A DNA stretch of 64,000 bases, taken from assembly GCF_900108955.1 (NCBI RefSeq), contig NZ_FNYA01000001.1, forward strand, positions 434,001 to 498,000. The letters are read 5' to 3'. Origin of the DNA: Flavobacterium terrigena. GTDB taxonomy: Bacteria; Bacteroidota; Bacteroidia; Flavobacteriales; Flavobacteriaceae. Shown here one piece after another: positions 8,260-17,595 of this stretch. The position numbers and the translations under genes were made by a program. Below the pieces are notes generated by a model that saw nothing but the letters and a program-made list of their open reading frames with translations, had not been told where the DNA came from and searched no databases. The number at the start of each line of letters is the position of its first letter. The first letter of the stretch is position 1.

Positions 8260-9660
8260 ATGAATATGAGTCATGAAGAAGAAGAGGAAGAAAACAACTT
8301 ATCGCTTTCTAAATTTGAATCGATGTTAAAAACCAACAAGGTCTTTTTCTTTGATTCAGAAGAATTCGAGGACATTGTTTTGCACTATATGGACACGGGA
8401 CGTATCAATTTAGCCAAAAAAGCGCTAAGGTTAGGATTAGAACAACATCCAAAATCCACAGGCTTAAAATTGGTTCATGTTGAGATATTAATTTACGACG
8501 ACAAAATTGAACAAGCCGAAAAAATCCTGAATGAAATTGCTTTATTAGAACCAACTAACGAAGAAGTTTTTATTCAACGTGCTAATATTTGCTCAAAAAG
8601 AGACCAGCACGAAAAAGCCATCGAACATTTAAGAGAAGCACTTCGTTATACTGATGACGAAGCCGATATCTATTCTATGATTGGAATGGAATATTTGTTC
8701 ATGGATAATTTAGAATTAGCAAAAGATAACTTCATTTTATGTTTAGAAAACGATGAAGAAGATTATTCTGCTTTATACAACGTTGTGTATTGTTTCGACT
8801 TCTTAGATCAAAACCAAGAAGCTGTTGAGTATTTAGAAAATTTCATAGATAAAAATCCATATAGCGAAGTGGCTTGGCATCAATTAGGTCGCCAATTTTA
8901 TGCTTTAAAGAATTATGAAAAAGCAGTTTGGGCATTCGATTATGCGTGCTTAATTGACGAAGGTTTTTTAGGAGCCTTTTTAGAAAAAGCCAAATCGTTA
9001 GAAAAACTAAAACGATACCAAGAAGCAATTGATTGCTACAATATTACAATTGAATTAGACGATCCAACTTCATTTGCCTTTTTACGAATTGGGAAATGTT
9101 ATGAGAAACTAGGAAACAATGAGCAAGCTTTAAATTTTTATTTAAAAACAGTTCATGAAGATCCATTGTTAGATAAAGCATGGTTAGCGATTACCGATTT
9201 TTACATTTCTCAAAAAAACTATCAAAAATCGTTATATTACATCAATAAAGCCATTGGAATCGACGGAGAAAACCCATTATATTGGAGAAGATATGCGAAT
9301 ATCAATCAGTATTTAAATTTCTTTGAAGAAGCCGAAGAAGGCTACAGAAAAGCATTTGAAAACGGAGATGTTGAATTAGATAATTTCCTTTGCTGGAGTG
9401 ATGTTTTATATGTTTTAGGAGAAGTTTCTGGAGCATTTGAAATCTTAAATCAAGCGAAAGAATTATATCCAAATGAATCTGAAATCCTTTACAGAATTGT
9501 AGGTTTGTATTACAATATTGACGAAGAATTTAATGCTATTGAAGCCTTAAACTTAGCACTACTAACCGATTTTCATAAAAATTACATTTTAAAAGACTTA
9601 TTTCCACATGTTTGGGAAAGTGAAAACGTACAAAAAATTATCAAAAACCATAATATATAA
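8260..9660 (+). CDS. Tetratricopeptide-repeat protein
   Basis: A 466-residue soluble protein with no signal peptide. After a very acidic N-terminus (HEEEEEE) it consists of about ten TPR helix pairs between residues 50 and 440 (for example AEKILNEIALLEPTNEEVF and YQEAIDCYNITIELD). It is probably a protein-protein interaction scaffold; partners are unknown. DedA starts 9 nt after its stop, so the two form an operon. The sigma-54-like promoter at 8195 suggests it is controlled apart from its housekeeping neighbours. I cannot assign a specific function. Confidence 0.85.
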   Translation: MNMSHEEEEEENNLSLSKFESMLKTNKVFFFDSEEFEDIVLHYMDTGRINLAKKALRLGLEQHPKSTGLKLVHVEILIYDDKIEQAEKILNEIALLEPTNEEVFIQRANICSKRDQHEKAIEHLREALRYTDDEADIYSMIGMEYLFMDNLELAKDNFILCLENDEEDYSALYNVVYCFDFLDQNQEAVEYLENFIDKNPYSEVAWHQLGRQFYALKNYEKAVWAFDYACLIDEGFLGAFLEKAKSLEKLKRYQEAIDCYNITIELDDPTSFAFLRIGKCYEKLGNNEQALNFYLKTVHEDPLLDKAWLAITDFYISQKNYQKSLYYINKAIGIDGENPLYWRRYANINQYLNFFEEAEEGYRKAFENGDVELDNFLCWSDVLYVLGEVSGAFEILNQAKELYPNESEILYRIVGLYYNIDEEFNAIEALNLALLTDFHKNYILKDLFPHVWESENVQKIIKNHNI

Positions 9661-9669
9661 GCCCTATCA

Positions 9670-10314
9670 ATGGAAATTATCGACTTTTTATTACACTTTT
9701 TAAAAGACCCATTAACCGTAATTACACAATTAATTGACCAATATAACACATTAATTTACTTCATATTATTCCTAGTAGTCTTTGTAGAAACAGGCTTCGT
9801 AATTATGCCTCTTTTACCAGGAGATTCAATGCTTTTTGCGATTGGAGTTATAGCTGCTACAACAGGAAAATTGAGTTTAATCATCATTATTCCTTTATTA
9901 ATTTTTGCCGCACTTTTAGGCGATAATTTAAACTATTTCGTAGGTCATAAATTTGGCGAACTCATCAAAGAGAAAAAGAAAATCCTATTCTTAAAAAGAG
10001 AATACATTGAAAAAACAGAAGATTTCTTCGAAAAAAATGGCGGAAAAGCTGTAATCATGGCGCGTTTCGTACCAATCGTAAGAACAATCGCTCCTTTTGT
10101 TGCTGGAGCTGGAAGTATGAAATATAGAAATTACATCATCAATTGTATTCTTGGCGCTGTACTTTGGGTTGCAGGAATTACCCTTTTAGGGTATTTCTTA
10201 GGACAATTTGATGTTGTGAAAAATAATTTCGAAAAACTAGTTTTAGGTATTGTTTTCATCTCGATTTTACCTATTTTTATTAAAATTTTCAAATCGAAAT
10301 TCAGTAAAGCATAA
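9670..10314 (+). CDS. DedA-family (VTT domain) membrane protein
   Basis: A 214-residue integral membrane protein with the DedA signature: re-entrant segment FVETGFVIMPLLPGDSMLF, the conserved Gly-Asp-Asn (LLGDNLNYFVGHKFG), and RFVPIVRTIAPFVAGAG. About five hydrophobic segments are visible. DedA proteins are linked to membrane-lipid (undecaprenyl phosphate or phospholipid) flipping and proton-motive-force homeostasis; which applies here is inference. Tightly coupled to the upstream TPR gene. Confidence 0.9.
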   Translation: MEIIDFLLHFLKDPLTVITQLIDQYNTLIYFILFLVVFVETGFVIMPLLPGDSMLFAIGVIAATTGKLSLIIIIPLLIFAALLGDNLNYFVGHKFGELIKEKKKILFLKREYIEKTEDFFEKNGGKAVIMARFVPIVRTIAPFVAGAGSMKYRNYIINCILGAVLWVAGITLLGYFLGQFDVVKNNFEKLVLGIVFISILPIFIKIFKSKFSKA

Positions 10315-10319
10315 CTAAA

Positions 10320-10403
10320 ATGAAATCACCACTAATTAAAAGTTTGCATAAGCAAACACCAATGAACAAAGAGGTGATAACATATATGACCGCTAAAAAA
10401 TAA
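10320..10403 (+). CDS. Possible 27-residue small protein
   Basis: An ATG-to-TAA frame of 28 codons fills most of the 100-bp gap between dedA and aroE. It begins MKSPLIKSLHKQ and ends TYMTAKK. It has a Lys-rich composition, no membrane segment and no recognisable family. The last codons contain CATATATGA, which recurs right at the aroE start. Chance occurrence is quite possible in AT-rich DNA. Confidence 0.25.
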   Translation: MKSPLIKSLHKQTPMNKEVITYMTAKK

Positions 10404-10414
10404 ATTTTTCATAT

Positions 10415-11173
10415 ATGAAAAAGAAGTCACTTAAGAAGCAACGAAAGTTTGGACTTATTGGTAAAAATATAAGTTATTCTTTTTCAAAAAAGTACTTTGC
10501 AGAAAAATTCTTGCAAAATCATTTTCATAATTGTGAATATGAAAATTACGACATACAAAACATCAGAGAGTTTACTGGAATTATTGAAAACACTAAAGGT
10601 TTAGTTGGTTTAAATGTGACCATTCCTTTTAAAGAAGAAGTCATTCCTCTTTTAGATAAAATTTCTAAAAATGCTAAAAAAATTGGTGCTGTAAATTGTA
10701 TTACAATTTCGAAAAATAAAAAACTAAAAGGCTACAATACCGATTATTATGGTTTCAAAAAAGCTTTAGAACCTATTTTGAAAAATCACCATAAAAGAGC
10801 ATTAATTCTAGGAACTGGTGGCGCAAGTAAAGCCGTGGCTTATGCCTTAAAAAAACTAAAAATTGAGTTCGATTTTGTTTCAAGAAATCCTTCAGAGTAT
10901 GAAATCGGTTATAAAGAAATTAATGCCGATGTTTTTAATGAATATCAAATCGTAATTAACACTACTCCCTTGGGAACTTTCCCTAATGTTTCCGAATTAC
11001 CAAAATTAGATTACTCGTTATTTACTCCAAAACACATCGCTTTCGATTTAGTATATAATCCTGAAGAAACTGCCTTTTTAAAGAAAGCCAGAAAAGCAGG
11101 AGCGGTGACTAAAAACGGACAGGAAATGTTAATTTTTCAAGCTGAAAAGGCGTGGTTAATCTGGAATAAGTAA
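10415..11173 (+). CDS. aroE: Shikimate dehydrogenase
   Basis: A 252-residue enzyme that reduces 3-dehydroshikimate to shikimate with NADPH in aromatic amino-acid synthesis. The shikimate-binding motif is GLIGKNISYSFSK, the catalytic lysine lies in NVTIPFKEE (Lys 73), the conserved Asp in GYNTDYYGF (Asp 110), and the dinucleotide loop is GTGGASKA. The length is slightly short for the family, as is usual in Flavobacteriaceae. The start has a basic KKKSLKKQRK leader; a later start is not available as ATG. aroK lies elsewhere in the window (41187). Confidence 0.93.
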   Translation: MKKKSLKKQRKFGLIGKNISYSFSKKYFAEKFLQNHFHNCEYENYDIQNIREFTGIIENTKGLVGLNVTIPFKEEVIPLLDKISKNAKKIGAVNCITISKNKKLKGYNTDYYGFKKALEPILKNHHKRALILGTGGASKAVAYALKKLKIEFDFVSRNPSEYEIGYKEINADVFNEYQIVINTTPLGTFPNVSELPKLDYSLFTPKHIAFDLVYNPEETAFLKKARKAGAVTKNGQEMLIFQAEKAWLIWNK

Positions 11174-11223
11174 CATTTAATCATAAATTGAGATAATTTC
11201 TTTGAATTTTCCTCCTGTTTTGG

Positions 11224-11231
11224 TATCTTCG
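11224..11231 (+). promoter_or_regulatory. Candidate -7 element of the DUF349 gene
   Basis: TATCTTCG differs from TAnnTTTG at one base and lies 24 nt before the ATG at 11256. Confidence 0.4.
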
Positions 11232-11255
11232 AACCCTAAACTTAAGCATTATAAC

Positions 11256-13214
11256 ATGTTAGAAGAATTGAATGATAACCTGCAAAACGCAGATGGACAA
11301 GAACAAACAGCATCAATGGAAAACAATTCAACTGTTGAAGTTGAAAATGAAATTGAAATTCAGGAACCTGAAGTAACTGAAAACGAAGCTGTTCCCCAAG
11401 ATTTAGAAGTAACAACACCTGTTTCTGCGCAAGATGAAATAGACAATCATTTAGCGGAAGCTAGTGAAGATGGTTCTATTCATGCCGATTTAGAAATCGT
11501 GTCAAAAGATTACGAAAGTCTTTCTTTAGAAGAATTAGTGGATGAATTGACAACATTAGTTGGTCATGAAAAAGCACTATTCTACAAAAATCAAATTGAA
11601 GATGTAAAAAAAGCGTTCTTAAACCACTATCATCACATGATTGAGGAAAAACGTAAAGCTTTTTATGCTGAAAATGAAGCTACAACTGAATTTGAATACC
11701 ACTCGCCTTTAAAAGTGAAATTTGATCATTTATTGGATACGTATCGTACTAAGAAAACGGCAAATTTTAAAAATATAGAAAATCAGTTAAAAAATAATTT
11801 AACAGAAAGAACCAATCTGATTGAAGAATTGAAAGCTTTAATTGCTAGCAATGATTCTAATATTTCAGAAATGTTCAAAAAATTCAACGAAATTAGAGAG
11901 CGTTGGAAAAATACTGGAGCAATTCCGAAAGACAAATACAATTTAGTGTGGAACAATTTCCATTTTCATGTGGATAGATTTTACGAAATTGTACATTTAG
12001 ATAGAGAAATTAGAGATGCTGATTTTAAAAATAATTTAGAACAAAAGTTAGAAATTATTGAGAAAGCGAAACTTTTAGTAGATCAACCAGATGTAACGAA
12101 ATCTTTCAGAGAATTGCAATTGTTACACCGTGTTTGGAAAGAAGAAATCGGACCAGTTGACAAAGAAAACAGAGAGAAAATTTGGCAAGAATTTAGCGAA
12201 ATCACGAAGTTATTACATGACAAACGTGAAGCTTTATCTTCTCAATTTAAAGAAAAAGAACAAGAACATTTAGCTGTTAAAAACGAAATTATTGCACAAG
12301 TCAACGCTTTAAGTGCTGAAAAAGTGAATAATCACGGAGAATGGCAAAATCAGATTGTGAAATTAGAAGCTTTACGCGAAGCTTTCTTCAAAGCAGGTCG
12401 CGTGCCAGCAGAAGTTACGGAAGAAACTTGGAGTAATTTTAAAGATGCCGTTCGTAATTTTAATGCGACTAAAAACGCGTTTTACAAAGACATCAAAAAT
12501 GAACAACACCGCAATTTAGAATTAAAGTTAGCTTTAATTGAAAAAGCAAAAGCAAATGTAGACACAGAAGATTTCGAAGCTACAACTCCAATTATGAAGC
12601 AAATTCAGGACGAATGGAAAAAAATTGGACATGTTCCAAGAAAACAATCGGATGAAATTTGGGAAACGTTCAAAAAGACTTGTAACGCATATTTCGACAG
12701 ATTACACGAATCTAGAAAAGAAGAAATTGGTGTAGAAGTTGAAGCTTTTGAAAAGAAAAAAGAATATTTAGAAACCGTTCGTGCGTTTGAATTAGTGGGA
12801 GACCACAAAACAGATTTAGATGCAATTAAAGCGCATATTGCCGCTTGGAAAGAAATTGGTAAAGTGCCACAAAATCGTCGTCATATTGAAGGAAAATTCA
12901 ATAAAATTTTAGATGCTTTGTTTGAAAAACTAAGTTTATCTAAGAAAGATTCTGAAATGATGAAATTTAGCAACCGTTTAGACCAACTTTCGGAAGGAAA
13001 CGACCAAAGAGCCATTGTGAACGAGCAAATTTTCATGAGAAGAAAAATTGACGAGTTGAAACACGAAATCAACCAATTAGAAAACAATATTGGCTTTTTT
13101 AATAATTCAAAAGGAAACAATCCATTTGTGAAAGAAGTACAAAAAAATATTGAAAAATATAAAGAAGAATTACAACTTTGGAAAGACAAACTGAAAAAGT
13201 TAAATAGTATTTAA
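11256..13214 (+). CDS. DUF349 repeat protein
   Basis: A 652-residue cytoplasmic protein. The first 100 residues are acidic and low in complexity (glutamate-rich). From about residue 150 there are several DUF349 repeats, recognisable by W-K-x-[IT]-G-x-[IV]-P segments: RWKNTGAIPKDK, VWKEEIGPVDKE, AFFKAGRVPAEV, EWKKIGHVPRKQ and AWKEIGKVPQNR. The C-terminus is a coiled coil. The family is common in Bacteroidota with no firm function. I chose the ATG at 11256; an in-frame TTG at 11202 lies upstream of the candidate promoter. A terminator follows at once. Confidence 0.88.
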   Translation: MLEELNDNLQNADGQEQTASMENNSTVEVENEIEIQEPEVTENEAVPQDLEVTTPVSAQDEIDNHLAEASEDGSIHADLEIVSKDYESLSLEELVDELTTLVGHEKALFYKNQIEDVKKAFLNHYHHMIEEKRKAFYAENEATTEFEYHSPLKVKFDHLLDTYRTKKTANFKNIENQLKNNLTERTNLIEELKALIASNDSNISEMFKKFNEIRERWKNTGAIPKDKYNLVWNNFHFHVDRFYEIVHLDREIRDADFKNNLEQKLEIIEKAKLLVDQPDVTKSFRELQLLHRVWKEEIGPVDKENREKIWQEFSEITKLLHDKREALSSQFKEKEQEHLAVKNEIIAQVNALSAEKVNNHGEWQNQIVKLEALREAFFKAGRVPAEVTEETWSNFKDAVRNFNATKNAFYKDIKNEQHRNLELKLALIEKAKANVDTEDFEATTPIMKQIQDEWKKIGHVPRKQSDEIWETFKKTCNAYFDRLHESRKEEIGVEVEAFEKKKEYLETVRAFELVGDHKTDLDAIKAHIAAWKEIGKVPQNRRHIEGKFNKILDALFEKLSLSKKDSEMMKFSNRLDQLSEGNDQRAIVNEQIFMRRKIDELKHEINQLENNIGFFNNSKGNNPFVKEVQKNIEKYKEELQLWKDKLKKLNSI

Positions 13215-13222
13215 AACTAAGG

Positions 13223-13247
13223 AAGACTGCGAAAGCAGTCTTTTTTT
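13223..13247 (+). terminator. Rho-independent terminator after the DUF349 gene
   Basis: AAGACTGC-GAAA-GCAGTCTT with a GNRA-type loop and a run of seven Ts. Confidence 0.92.
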
Positions 13248-13402
13248 ATGGGATTAATTTAAATAATAATTACTGAATAGCGAGGATTTGCAATACGTAA
13301 ACTAATTACAAATCATTTAAATTAAACCATAGCTTAATTCTTTAAATCCTAACAAAATGTAACAAATACTATTTTCAATCGTCAGATGAAAAAAATAGTA
13401 TT

Positions 13403-14371
13403 ATGCGTTTTATATATAGCTTCTTTTTCCTAATAACAAGTTTCTTTTCTTTTGCTCAAGATTCAAAAGTGGAAGTCTTTAAAAAAGACAGTTTACTTAT
13501 TATTCCAAAAAATACTGAAAAAGGATTTCATAATGAATACATTTTGTTTATTCCAAAAGGAACACCAATAAATAAAAAAACTTTTTTGATTGTGGAACCT
13601 AATAATACAGGGAAAATTTCTGATAGTATTCAGTTACACAAAGCTTACGCTATTGATTTAGCATCTGTAAGTTCAGTTGGAAATAATGTTTCTACGATGC
13701 TGAAAATTCCTTTATTAGTTCCAATTTTTCCTAGACCAGCATCACAACCTTTGACTTATACTCATGCTTTAGACAGAGATGTTATTATGGAAAATTCTAC
13801 TGAATTGAAACGTTTAGATTTACAATTAATAGCAATGATTGAAGATGCAAAAACGATTTTAACTGCAATGAATATCGAAGTCGATTCTAAAATATTTATG
13901 AATGGTTTTTCAGCTTCTGGAACTTTTACTAATCGTTTTTCGTTCATTCATCCAGAAATGATAAAAGCTCTAGCTATAGGAGGTTTCAATGGAGAATTAA
14001 TGCTTCCTGAAAAGAAATTCAACAATGTAAAACTTAATTATCCAATCGGAATTAATGATTTTACTAAGATTTTTGATAAAAAGTTTGATATCAATACGTT
14101 CAAAAACATTCCAAAATTCATCTATATGGGAAAATTAGATGAAAATGATGCTGTACAATTTGATGATGCTTACAGTGATGAAGAACGCGACATAATCAAT
14201 ACAAATTTAGGCAAAATAGTCCAAGAACGTTATTTGAAATGTCAGGAAAACTATAACAAAAACAATATCAATTCTATTTTTAAAACCTACGAAAATGTAG
14301 GACATTGGACAACATCAGATGTAAATCTTGAAGTAATCAAATTCTTCTTTAAGGAAATGCAGACGAATTAG
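13403..14371 (+). CDS. Secreted alpha/beta-hydrolase-fold protein (putative esterase)
   Basis: A 322-residue protein with a signal peptide (MRFIYSFFFLITSFFSFA, cleavage before QDSK). The nucleophile elbow is FMNGFSASG, with Ser 170 in a G-x-S-x-S-G context. A later Asp in MGKLDENDAV and a His in ENVGHWTT fit the acid and base of a catalytic triad. The order matches PHB-depolymerase-like and other exported esterases. Substrate unknown; activity is inferred from the triad only. Probably periplasmic, since no T9SS tail or lipobox is present. The gene stands alone between a terminator and a convergent gene. Confidence 0.7.
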   Translation: MRFIYSFFFLITSFFSFAQDSKVEVFKKDSLLIIPKNTEKGFHNEYILFIPKGTPINKKTFLIVEPNNTGKISDSIQLHKAYAIDLASVSSVGNNVSTMLKIPLLVPIFPRPASQPLTYTHALDRDVIMENSTELKRLDLQLIAMIEDAKTILTAMNIEVDSKIFMNGFSASGTFTNRFSFIHPEMIKALAIGGFNGELMLPEKKFNNVKLNYPIGINDFTKIFDKKFDINTFKNIPKFIYMGKLDENDAVQFDDAYSDEERDIINTNLGKIVQERYLKCQENYNKNNINSIFKTYENVGHWTTSDVNLEVIKFFFKEMQTN

Positions 14372-14376
14372 AATCT

Positions 14377-14679
14377 TTACCTCTCAAAACTATACTCTTT
14401 CTCCACTTTCGCAATTCTAACCACATAATTTTCGTACCATTTTTGTCTGCCTAAAAATTGTGCATCTAAATGGTCTAAGTTTTGTTTCCAAATCGCAATT
14501 GCATCTAAACTTTCCCAATAGGAAACCGTAATTCCAATCTCATTTCGCGCGGATTCTACACCTAAAAACCCAGGTTGTTGTTTCGCTAAAGTTTCCATTT
14601 TTATCGCCATTTCGGCATAATTATCATCTAAATCAGTTCTTGTAGATGTGAATATTACAGCGTAGTAAGGTGTTTGCAT
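14377..14679 (-). CDS. ABM-domain (antibiotic biosynthesis monooxygenase-like) protein
   Basis: A 100-residue single-domain protein with the dimeric alpha/beta-barrel features of the ABM superfamily: YYAVIFTSTRTD, MAIKMETLAKQQPGFLGVES, and ISYWESLDAIAIWKQN-like text (here TVSYWESLDAIAIW). Members include quinol monooxygenases and haem-degrading enzymes, but many have no known reaction. No cofactor-binding residue can be assigned with confidence. It converges on the esterase gene with a 5-bp gap. Confidence 0.82.
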   Translation of the reverse strand: MQTPYYAVIFTSTRTDLDDNYAEMAIKMETLAKQQPGFLGVESARNEIGITVSYWESLDAIAIWKQNLDHLDAQFLGRQKWYENYVVRIAKVEKEYSFER

Positions 14680-14744
14680 AGGTTGTTATTTTTCAATAGT
14701 AAAAATAAGAAATTCTAAACTAAATCCATCTTATCTCTTTTGCC

Positions 14745-14795
14745 TTTTCACTACTCACAATTCACTATTCACTCAAAACTTACAATTCATCCACA
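14745..14795. repeat. Degenerate TTCACTA(T/C)TCAC word patch
   Basis: TTCACTACTCAC, AATTCACTATTCAC and ACTTACAATTCATCC follow each other between two divergently transcribed genes. The words resemble the fur-upstream array but differ in sequence and phase. The rest of the 224-bp gap (14680-14903) shows only AT-rich DNA, with a weak CAACTTTG near 14845 that could be a -7 element. Confidence 0.6.
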
Positions 14796-14903
14796 AAAAA
14801 TTACAGTTCGGTAGTTTTAAATTTCATACTTGAACTTTCTGCTGCAACTTTGCTTCATCAAAAAACAAGAACTAAACAAAAAACAATTTAATATTCAGAA
14901 ATC

Positions 14904-15527
14904 ATGGTAAAATTAATTACAACAGTAGCATTAGTATTGGTAAGTTTTGTAGCATCAGCTCAAACACAATTTGAAAAAGGAATGGGAAGCGCTTTAAAAT
15001 TATGGGGCGAAGGTAAAAACACTGAAGCAGTTGCTCAATTTGAAAGAATTGCATCGGTAGAAAAAACAAACTGGTTACCAAATTATTACATCGCAGCAAT
15101 TAATACGTTTCAAGCTTTTGGAGAAAAAGACAAAGCAAAAATGAAAACGTTATTAGAAGCTGCTCAAAAAGCACAAGATGAAATCAATACTTTAGCACCA
15201 GACAACGCTGAAGTATTAGTTATGCAAGCGATGATTCACACGGCTTGGATTGTGTACGATCCAATGACAAACGGACAAAGATTATATGGAGATGTATTAT
15301 CTTTATATGGAAAAGCAGAAAAAATTGCTCCAGAAAACCCTAGAGTTGTTTTCAATAAAGCAGATTTTGAAAAAGGTGGTGCCGAATATTTTGGTGGTGA
15401 TACCGCTCCAATGTGTGAAAAAATAAAAGCATCTATCAATTTATTTGCTAATTTTAAGCCAGAAACACCTTTTCACCCAACATGGGGAATTGAAAGAGCA
15501 AAACAAGAAGCTGAAAGTTGTAAATAA
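14904..15527 (+). CDS. Exported TPR-like protein upstream of the LytS/LytTR operon
   Basis: A 207-residue protein with a signal peptide (VKLITTVALVLVSFVASA, cleavage before QTQF). The mature part is helical with TPR-like segments (ALKLWGEGKNTEAVAQFERIA, LYGKAEKIAPENPRVVFNKA) and two Cys near the C-terminus. It lies 42 bp before the histidine kinase gene on the same strand, so it could be co-transcribed and might act in the periplasm for the sensor system. I do not recognise a characterised homologue. Confidence 0.8.
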   Translation: MVKLITTVALVLVSFVASAQTQFEKGMGSALKLWGEGKNTEAVAQFERIASVEKTNWLPNYYIAAINTFQAFGEKDKAKMKTLLEAAQKAQDEINTLAPDNAEVLVMQAMIHTAWIVYDPMTNGQRLYGDVLSLYGKAEKIAPENPRVVFNKADFEKGGAEYFGGDTAPMCEKIKASINLFANFKPETPFHPTWGIERAKQEAESCK

Positions 15528-15569
15528 TTCAATTCACAAAACGCTTTTTATAAATTTTGAAACCCAAAA

Positions 15570-16910
15570 ATGATGATAAATAAATTAATAAGAGAGATTC
15601 CAAGAGCTACAATAATCGCCATGTCAATATTTCTTGTATTATTATTGATACGATTTATTACAGGACACGCTATACATTTTAATCGCGATTTATTGACAAA
15701 TTTCGGTTATGTAATGTTTTACGGATTTACGTTATATTTTGCCAATGCATTCCTATTTATTTATTTGGATAAAGTATTTCAAGCTGAAAGATTTACACGC
15801 AAAAGAATTATTATAGGTTTTGTATCCTCATTTTTAGTTTCGATTTTAGTGATTTTCCTACTTCGTATTTTTGAAGATGTGATTATAGAACAACGTTCTT
15901 TTTCAGAATTTTTAAGTAAAGAAACCATGTCAAATTACTTGGTTTCAATTATAATCACTTTGATTGTTTCACTTGCTTTTCATGCCTTTTATTTTTATAA
16001 AGCATATAATGAAAGTAAAGTTAAAGAGCAAAAAATAATTGCGAGTTCGGCTTCAGCTCAATTCGAAAGTTTGAAAAATCAAATTGATCCGCATTTCTTA
16101 TTCAATAGTTTAAATGTATTGAGTTCGTTAATTGAGGAAAATCCGGAAGCTGCTCAGAAATTTACCACATCTTTGTCGAAAGTTTATCGTTATGTTTTAG
16201 AACAAAAAGACAAAGAATTGGTTTCTGTTGAAGAAGAATTGAAGTTCGCCAAAACATATATGAATTTATTAAAAATGCGTTTTGAAAACAGCATCACTTT
16301 TGAAGTTCCAGAATTTGAGAATGATGAAGCAAAAGTAGTTCCGCTTTCTTTACAATTGTTGTTAGAAAATTGCATCAAACACAATATTGTTAGTGAGAAA
16401 AAGCCATTACACATTAAAATTTATATCAAAGAAAACGAACTAATTATTGAAAACAACAAACAAATAAAAGAAGTTTTACAAGATAGAAAAGGCGTTGGAT
16501 TGCAAAACATTGTGAGTCGTTATGCGATTTTAACAAAGCGAAACGTAATCATACAAGAATCGGAAACCATTTTTAAAGTCAAATTGCCGATTCTTACCAA
16601 ACAAATTATATCAATGGATACAAAAGCTATTGAATCAGAGAACATGTCTTATGCAAGAGCAAAAGAACGTGTAGAGAAATTAAAAGGGTTTTATGGAAAT
16701 CTAATTTCCTATTGTTGTGTCATTCCTATACTAATATTTATCAACTTAAGAACATCTGACTTTCAGTGGTTTTGGTTTCCGATGTTAGGTTGGGGATTTG
16801 GAATAACCATGCATGCTGCAGAAACTTTCGGTTACGGAAAAGCATGGGAAGAAAAGAAAATTAGAGAAATCTTGAATAAAGATAAAACCGATAACAAAAA
16901 CTGGAAGTAA
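15570..16910 (+). CDS. LytS-type sensor histidine kinase with C-terminal 2TM domain
   Basis: A 446-residue protein. Four hydrophobic segments lie in residues 10-150. A cytoplasmic LytS-type kinase follows, with the H-box QIDPHFLFNSLNVLSSLIEE (His about 174), an N-box-like LLLENCIKHNI, and a GVGLQNIVSRYAIL segment. Unusually, after the kinase (from about residue 365) a 2TM domain is fused (ERVEKLKGFYGNL, two hydrophobic segments, then AWEEKKIREIL). The same module follows as three separate genes. The partner is the LytTR regulator at 17948. Stimulus unknown. Confidence 0.9.
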   Translation: MMINKLIREIPRATIIAMSIFLVLLLIRFITGHAIHFNRDLLTNFGYVMFYGFTLYFANAFLFIYLDKVFQAERFTRKRIIIGFVSSFLVSILVIFLLRIFEDVIIEQRSFSEFLSKETMSNYLVSIIITLIVSLAFHAFYFYKAYNESKVKEQKIIASSASAQFESLKNQIDPHFLFNSLNVLSSLIEENPEAAQKFTTSLSKVYRYVLEQKDKELVSVEEELKFAKTYMNLLKMRFENSITFEVPEFENDEAKVVPLSLQLLLENCIKHNIVSEKKPLHIKIYIKENELIIENNKQIKEVLQDRKGVGLQNIVSRYAILTKRNVIIQESETIFKVKLPILTKQIISMDTKAIESENMSYARAKERVEKLKGFYGNLISYCCVIPILIFINLRTSDFQWFWFPMLGWGFGITMHAAETFGYGKAWEEKKIREILNKDKTDNKNWK

Positions 16911-16912
16911 TC

Positions 16913-17218
16913 ATGGAAACAACAAATCAAGAATACGAAAGATATCAAAAAGCGAGCAAAAAGGTTAAAGAAATTAAAGGTTTTTATAGTCACTTAACCG
17001 TTTATTTTTTAGTGATAAGTGTACTGACTTTCATTAACTTAAAATACACTCCAGAATACATTTGGGTAATTTGGTCGGCAGCAGGTTGGGGAATTGGACT
17101 TTTAGGTCATGCATCAAAAGCATATGATTGGGTTCCTTTCTTTGGTAAAGATTGGGAAGAAAAACAGATTAAAAAATTCATGGAGGAAGAAAATCAACAA
17201 AAAAATAAATTTCAATAA
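16913..17218 (+). CDS. 2TM-domain small membrane protein (copy 1)
   Basis: A 101-residue protein made of one 2TM domain (PF13239-like): amphipathic start with KKVKEIKGFYSHL, two hydrophobic helices (TVYFLVISVLTFINL and VIWSAAGWGIGLLGHA), then the conserved FFGKDWEEKQIKKFM. It begins 2 nt after the kinase stop, so it is in the same operon and probably translationally coupled. The domain is homologous to the kinase's own C-terminus. Possibly a membrane partner or modulator of the kinase; function unproven. Confidence 0.85.
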   Translation: METTNQEYERYQKASKKVKEIKGFYSHLTVYFLVISVLTFINLKYTPEYIWVIWSAAGWGIGLLGHASKAYDWVPFFGKDWEEKQIKKFMEEENQQKNKFQ

Positions 17219-17233
17219 TAAAATATTAAAATT

Positions 17234-17539
17234 ATGAACACTCAAGAAGATTTAAAATATCAGGAAGCTCAGAAAAGAGTAAATAAAATCAAAGGATTCT
17301 ACACACACTTAATCGTTTTTATATTAGTAAATACTTATGTTGTAATTAAAAAAACACAACACATTGATGAAGATGAAACTATTTGGCACGCATTTAAATT
17401 ACCTTTTTTCTGGGGAATTGGTTTAGTATTTCATGGAATAAGAGCATTTGATTCTGTTCCTTTTTTCGGAAAAGATTGGGAAGAAAGAAAGATTAAAGAA
17501 ATGATGGATAAGAAAAAACAAGACAATACGTTTCAATAA
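17234..17539 (+). CDS. 2TM-domain small membrane protein (copy 2)
   Basis: A 101-residue homologue of its neighbour: AQKRVNKIKGFYTHLIVF, two hydrophobic segments, then SVPFFGKDWEERKIKEMM. The loop between the helices (KKTQHIDEDETIWH) is longer and more acidic than in copy 1. The spacing to copy 1 is 15 bp. It probably inserts in the inner membrane with both ends in the cytoplasm, as for the family. Confidence 0.85.
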   Translation: MNTQEDLKYQEAQKRVNKIKGFYTHLIVFILVNTYVVIKKTQHIDEDETIWHAFKLPFFWGIGLVFHGIRAFDSVPFFGKDWEERKIKEMMDKKKQDNTFQ

Positions 17540-17595
17540 CATTTATACTATTTTTTAAACATCAATTTAAGAAATCAAACTAAAACTATAAAATT

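Noticed and set aside
14820..14860. Sigma-54 promoter before the exported TPR-like gene
   Set aside because: TTGAAC and TTTGC words are present but the GG-N10-GC spacing is missing.
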